Shown here piece by piece: positions 58,438-64,000 of a DNA stretch of 64,000 nt. A program made the translations under genes and the position numbers. Source of the DNA: Erythroxylum novogranatense (Eukaryota; Streptophyta; Magnoliopsida; Malpighiales; Erythroxylaceae); assembly GCA_029891385.1 (NCBI GenBank), contig CM057228.1:80836964-80900963 (forward strand), in the 5' to 3' direction. The notes below the pieces were generated by a model. The model saw nothing but the letters and a program-made list of their open reading frames with translations, was not told the DNA's origin and did no database searches. Every line of letters starts with the position of its first letter. The stretch's first letter is position 1.

Positions 58438-60249
58438 TGTAGGAAAATCCGGTGGGTACATCACATGTACCCGTGTAAAAACAAAATTTTTGTCCGGGAC
58501 TTTCCGAAACCCGAGATCGTTGTGTCTATATAACTAAATCAAACCATAACGACCTCGAGGCCGTCTCTAACGGTATCCACGCAGAGGTTTGAAAACCTAA
58601 CCGGACAAACCCTTTGACCCGGAATAGCTAGAACAAAGTAAGAAGTGTGCTAGCACTAACCTTGTTCTTGGAGAGCTAGGCTTAATGGAGGAGATGACAA
58701 AATCACTTGGAGGAGAGGATGAAGAACTTCGTTGGAGAAGACGAAGAACTTAGGATTTTCACCAAAACCCTTGCTTCCTCTAGCTTCCACGATGAACACC
58801 TTCACAAGTCTTAGGTTTAAAACTCATTTTAAACCTTATATATGTCATCCAACGAGCCACCCTTCTTTCCTCCAATTGATTTTTTGTCTTATATCATTAA
58901 ATGCTTTGATGAGTAAGCATATAAGGAAGCTTCCAAAAGCTTTCCTCCATGTCCTCCACGTAAACATATATAAATATATATATTAATTAATTATTTACTT
59001 AATTAATTAATATATATAATTGCTGAAGTGGTCCAATATACTGGGTCGGTCTCTACCTACCGGGTCCCGTGGCGAAAACTCACTGAAAGCGATTTTCAAG
59101 AATGTCGATGTCGCGATCTCATCGGGACATATCCCAATCTCATCGGGATCCATTTAATCCGCTCGCTTCCCGTTATTGGATCACTATCCAAAACTATTTT
59201 ACGAGTTCTTCGAGACACTCTTATCGCTGCAGTGACCCATTAGGTTCCGGTTATGTTGGCCACTTAGATTAACACTTGATCTAAGCAAGTCATGAGCGGT
59301 ATCTAGCAACACATCATGACCCTAATTGACCGTAAAGTAATTGGTTTAACGGGTTATATAAACTACGAACCAAATTACAAACCTTTCCATAGACAATTAC
59401 CGTGCAATTCGTCCTTTCACCATGCTATACCCCACTTGGTTTGAGTATGGGCAAGTGTCAACTCTTACTAGACCGATCAGATCAAATCTAGTCCAAGTGT
59501 AATCGGTTCTTGTCCTAGACTCATTACTTTAATGTCCATGAAGACCGCCTTCATGACATATGTGCTCGGCGCCAGAGACTTGCAAGTAATGATCCTCACA
59601 AGAGGCCATGGGTATCTCTTCTCGCTAATATCACGTATGGTGAATCCTTTGTTGGCTACTCAATTACCTTCAATACCTCAAACTGCACTCCAATCACCAC
59701 CCTATGAGCGACCTCTCGAAAGGCAACAAGGAATGGAGTCAAAGCGTAATCAAGATTCAAGATATCCTCGAGTACCTCAAGTCTAAGGATACTTGCACCA
59801 TTGCTATGATGAGATTCTCACTGACATAATATCCATGTGATGATCTCATGGTAGGTCATCCAATGTACTTACTACTACTAGTAAGCATCCATATGTCAAA
59901 TCTAAATATCTCAATATTTACGTGTTCGAGATCCACCGCTGATCCAATCAAGGAGTTTGACATATGCTAGTCTATCCGGATTAACGATGTCCAGTCTCAT
60001 TAATCCTATGACTAGGGATCATTTAGATAGTGACATAATTGCACATGATAGGAATCTCAATAGTATGATCACATCATAATTTCCTTCATGCTATGTCATA
60101 TATCATGGACTTCATTAATTCGATTTAAGATTAAAATCAATTCATAAATATGAACATCAAATTAATGAAATATGCCTTTTCTTTATTTATACAAACATCT
60201 TTGTACAAAATGCGCTAAAGGAGATTGTCTTTAGGGCACTACTCTAACA
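58438..60249 (-). repeat. 3' LTR of C3
   Basis: 1,812 bases; the minus strand runs TGTTAGAGTAGTGCCC to TTTTCCTACA. TATATAAGG (minus) at 58834-58844 and donor CAAG|GTTAGT (minus) at 58661|58660, with the same 170-180 base spacing as in C1. Confidence 0.9.
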
Positions 60250-60303
60250 CTCTTACAATGCATAAGTCGACTTATTACATATTCAGGTCGACTTGTACTT
60301 ACA
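60250..60303 (-). repeat. Extra 54-bp segment between polypurine tract and 3' LTR of C3
   Basis: On the minus strand it begins TGTAAGTACAAG and holds two leader-type palindrome units (ACAAGTCGACCTG and ATAAGTCGACTTAT). C1 and C2 have no bases between tract and LTR. It looks like a leader palindrome fragment moved to the 3' end. Confidence 0.85.
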
Positions 60304-60314
60304 AATCTCCCACT
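60304..60314 (-). other. Polypurine tract of C3
   Basis: The minus strand reads AGTGGGAGATT, identical to C2, but separated from the LTR by 54 bases. Confidence 0.82.
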
Positions 60315-60317
60315 GAC

Positions 60318-63300
60318 CTAAAGCCAATCGCCTTGGTATCTAATACCATAAGCGAGTACATGAGAATCAAAATTCTCTGTGACAATGGCTTTGTCAACGG
60401 ATCGAGAATGTTCGCTCTGGAATCCTCTCTATCGTGACATCACTCGCCTCGATGATCTCCGAATCAAATGATATCGGCGAGTACGTGTTTAGATCGTGAT
60501 GAGACCTTGGCTCCTTTGCTGCAAGAATAGCCCCATTATTGTCACAATACAATCAGATGGGCCCATCATCGCTAGGAACCACACCAAGTTCGAGATGAAC
60601 TTCGATCCAAATCGCCTTTGCCGCCTCGATGCAAAGAATGTACTCGCCTCGGTCGTTGAATCTGCAATGCCTCTTGTTTGAACTCTTCCAACCGATCGCC
60701 CGCCATTCAATGTGAAAATATAACCCGATTGAGACTTTGAATCGCCCTTATCGATTGAAAATCGCATCTGATGCTCGCTCACATGAAGATCTCCATCTCC
60801 ATATATCAAGAAAACATCCTTAGTCCTTCTCAAGTATTTGAGGATATTCTCGACAAGAACCCAAAGGACCTCACCAGATCCGATTGGTATCTCGCCGTAA
60901 CACTTAGAGCATACGATACATCGGGTCTCGTACATAGCATAGCATACATGATAGATCCCATCATGATGCATACGGGATCATATTCATGCGTATCCTCTCA
61001 TCTTGTGTCTTAGACATAGATTTCGAGAGTGTTATCCCATGAGTGATGGAAGGAACCTCTCTTGATTGCTCCATGCTAAACCTCTTTAGCATCTTATCTA
61101 TGTATCGTTGATCGTGAAAGACCAAGCAACCTTTTAGATCTATCTCTATAGATCCTTATCCCAAGGATATAAGTTGCTTCACCAAGGTCTTTCATAGCAA
61201 ATTGTTTGACACCAAATCTTTATTGATTGATCATTGAGACATCGCTTCCTAGTAACAATATGTCATCTACATACAATACAAGGAATACGATTGCTGCTCC
61301 ATTGACTTTCTTATACACACAATGTTCATCCGGATTTTGTGAGAAACCAAACTCTTTGATTGTCTCATCAAACGGATATTCCAACTCCGGATGCTTGCTT
61401 TAATCCATAAATGGATTTCTGCTTACATACCTTTTCGCCATCATTGGATATGAAGCCCTCGTGTTGTGTCATGTACACATCCTCACCATTTCCATTCAGA
61501 AAGTCGTCTTCACATCCATTTGCCATATCTCATAATCATAATGAGCTGGCAATGGCTAGGAGTATCCTAATGGATTTAAGCATTGCTATCGGATCAAGGT
61601 TTCGTCAGTAGTCAACTCCTTGTCTTTGACGAAAGCCTTTGCCACTAACCTTGCTTTATAGGTAATCACATTACCATCCATGTCGGTTTTCTTCTTGAAA
61701 ACCCATTTGCACCCTATGGGTTTGATTCCTTCTGCATCAACCAAAGACCATACTTGGTTTTCATACATGGAATCCATTTCGATTTCATGGCACGAAGCCA
61801 TTTATCGATTCTCAACTCTTCGTAACCTCTTCATAGGTGGTAGGCTCATCATCTTCTATGAGCAATACATCATTCTGCTCACTCACGAAATCCATATCTC
61901 TCTAGGAATGTAACGTATCCTACTTGACCCACGAACTTCGTGTGTAGTAGAAGGTTGAATCTGCTACCTCATCCGTATGAGTTACGCTTTCGTGTTCAGC
62001 AGCTGATCTGCGCTCTATTCGAGCATCTTGAACTTCCTCAAGTTCAACTTTGCTCCCACCGTCCTCTTTTAGAAGAAACTCTTTCTAAAAGACAGCATGC
62101 CTTGAAACAAACACTTTTGTTCCTCAAAGAAGGTAGAATTGATATCCTCTTGTTTCTTTAGGATATCCTTCAACAAACATTTGTCGACTTTGCATCCAGC
62201 TTGTCCGACCGTGTCCGCTTCACATAAGCGGACAACCCCATACTTTCAAATGAGAAAGATAAGGTTTCTTGTTATTCCATATCTCATATGGAGTAACATC
62301 AATCTTTGATGGAACTCGCTTAACAGTAAACAAATGTCTCGAGTGCATACCCCAAAAGGATTTGGGTAATCGCAGTAAAGCCCATCATTGATCGTACTAT
62401 GTCCAACAGGTTCGATTTCTCCTTTCTCGCCACACCATTATGTTTGTGGTGTGAAAGGAGGAGTCCATCGAGATAAAATCCCATTATCTCGAGATAATCC
62501 AAAACTTTGGTCTAAGTACTCACCACCACGATCGATCGCAATGTCTTGATACTTTTCTCGTTGGTTTTCTACTTCATTTCAATTGTTTGAACTTTTCAAC
62601 GCTTCAGATTTGTATCTCATCGATACAAATACCCATATCGAGAATAATCATCGATGAAGGTAATGAAGTATCGAGAACCACCTCTCGCATGGATGGACAT
62701 TGACCACATACATCCGAATGTATTAGATCTAATAATCCATCGCTGCTCACCCTTTCCCTTAAAGGTAACTTAGTCATCTTGCCTAATAAACAAGATTCAC
62801 ATGTCATAAGATTCATAATCGAATGACCCTAAACCGCCACTTTTATGGAGCTTAGCTATCGCCTCTCATTTATATGGCCAAGCGACAATGCCATAAATAA
62901 GTCGATTTTAAATTATCTCTTTTATGTCTTTTAGTGTCATTGACATTCATAATTGGACGTGACATATCTAATATGTAAATACCATTGCATAATGTACCAA
63001 GCACCATAAAGCATTCCATTCGCATTAATAGAACAACCATTGTTACCAAAAGTCAAATGGAAACCAAATTTATTTAAACAAGAAATGCATAATATGTTCT
63101 TTGTTATAACAGTACAAAATAACATTCATCCAATCTAAGTACAAGCCCACTGGGAGTGACAAAAATAAGTCCCTACGGCTAATGCAAAGAACCCTTGCTC
63201 CATTCCCAACGCAGAGGTCTACTTCTCCTTTGTAAGTCGCCATCATCCTCGAGGCCTCAGATATCATTACATATGTGTGAGCCACAACCGTATCTAATAC

Positions 63301-63330
63301 CCATATGTTATGATCGAAAATGATTAACTT
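60318..63330 (-). pseudogene. pol: C3 pol
   Basis: Minus strand from the right. Protease near 63300 (GCGSHIC-type remnant with VLDT/TVVAHTYV distortions). Pre-integrase and integrase 63150-62300, with MTCESCLLGKMTKLPLRE and SSMI/DDYSR-like remains. RT: MDSMYENQVWSLVDAEGIKP and CKWVFKKKTDMDGNVITYKA (61780-61600), catalytic YVDD at 61262-61273. RNase H frame 60971-60489 with NILKYLRRTKDVFLIYGDGD and SQSGYIFTLNGG. Ends at TAG 60320-60318. Frames change often; domain order is as in C1. Confidence 0.87.
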
Positions 63331-64000
63331 CAATGACAAACATACTCGAAGAAGTTGAGGCATCCGATGCCTTCTTCGCTTCAGCTTCTTCCAGATAGAC
63401 TTTGCGCTATGCGCCAAAGGACTCGGCCTTACCGCAATGGAAGCGTGTTCCTTTAGTGCGCCTCTTTGGTCTTCTTCTTGCTATACTTCCTTTTGACTTT
63501 CCTTGGGTTTCTTACCCTTCTTCTTCTTGCTTCTTTTCTTGAACCCAAGAAGTAGATTCCACCACGAGCAATCGCTTGCTATCCTTCTTGATAGCTTGCT
63601 CTTGCTTCTTGAGCAAATTGATCAACTCAGAATTGTCGAGAAACTTGGTTCATCCGATAGTTCATCACAAACCGTGAATAACTATCGACAATCCAACAAG
63701 AATTAAGTCAATACTTAATTCATAGTCCATGACAAAACCTAAGACGGCCAATCTCGATATACCCATTCATCTTCAAAGCATACCGCATCGCCGATGAACT
63801 CGAGTCATCTTAGTTGTGAAGAGCAACCTAGAAGTCTCGAACCGCTCGGACCGAGCTTGCTCATCAAACAACTCCTAAGATGAAACACTATGGTATGTGC
63901 ATCCATAGACTCATGCTTTGCTTTTGCAGCCCGGTGACATCGATGCAAGCATAATGCATGTGGCCATGTCACCGTCTTTAAGATGCTTTTGATATGCTTT
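63331..64000 (-). pseudogene. gag: C3 gag, partial
   Basis: Minus strand; the nucleocapsid lies about 63560-63400 with a lysine-rich stretch and the first half of the knuckle (CFHCGK), while the second half is degraded. The capsid remains toward 63990 match C1 33700-34100. The start lies beyond the window. Confidence 0.8.

Larger units (their letters stand above)
58438..64000 (-). mobile_element. C3: inverted Ty1/copia element of the same family, partial
   Basis: Minus strand. 3' LTR 58438-60249, an unusual 54-base segment, polypurine tract, then pol and gag read to the right edge; the 5' LTR and leader are outside. It sits inside the 3' LTR of C2, so it is the youngest layer on this side. 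Same family as C1 and C2. Confidence 0.9.

Noticed and set aside
1..64000. Cellular host gene hidden between elements
   Set aside because: Every stretch longer than about 300 bases could be assigned to an LTR, leader, coding remnant or 3' region of a retrotransposon; no exon-like conserved frame was seen.

Overview
The window is plant nuclear DNA made almost entirely of nested, decayed LTR retrotransposons. I see no cellular gene and no RNA gene. The plant call rests on the families: chromodomain-tailed Ty3/gypsy elements of Tekay/Del type with 2.4-4 kb LTRs, Athila-like gypsy elements with an Asp-tRNA-type primer site, and long Ty1/copia elements. Nothing in it identifies the species. I use my own labels X, Z, A, B, Ath1, S, D, E, Ath2, C1, C2 and C3.

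Left block (1-25597, all minus strand). Chromovirus Z (gag 565-1605, primer site, 5' LTR) was hit by LTR element X at 564. A complete chromovirus A (3006-23271) entered the LTR of Z. A second complete chromovirus B (7957-17355, perfect 5-bp target duplication) then entered the RNase H region of A.

Middle block (25598-43138, plus strand). The host is an Athila-like element, Ath1. Its protease is followed directly by 3' non-coding DNA, with no reverse transcriptase or integrase visible. A solo chromovirus LTR (S, perfect target duplication AATAT) sits in the LTR of Ath1, and a complete 9.7 kb copia element C1 (29575-39275) sits in S.

Right block (43139-64000). A chromovirus tail and LTR (D) carries a second LTR (E), which is interrupted by Athila-like Ath2 (LTR, primer site, gag, protease). 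Copia C2 entered the protease of Ath2. Copia C3, of the same family but inverted, entered the 3' LTR of C2 and runs off the right edge.

All coding regions are broken by stops and frameshifts, so they are listed as pseudogenes. The most interesting signals are non-coding. (1) A predicted 5' splice site lies inside almost every LTR, and a matching 3' splice site lies just before gag in both chromoviruses and copia; together they would form a leader intron that removes the primer site. (2) Several unrelated families carry perfect palindromes, mostly as arrays, in the LTR or leader, usually inside that predicted intron. (3) CTG/CAG sites are preferentially corrupted to CG, TCG or CCG in the high-copy elements, which may be a base-calling artefact at methylated CHG sites and would inflate the apparent decay. 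I did not find a clearly new gene system.
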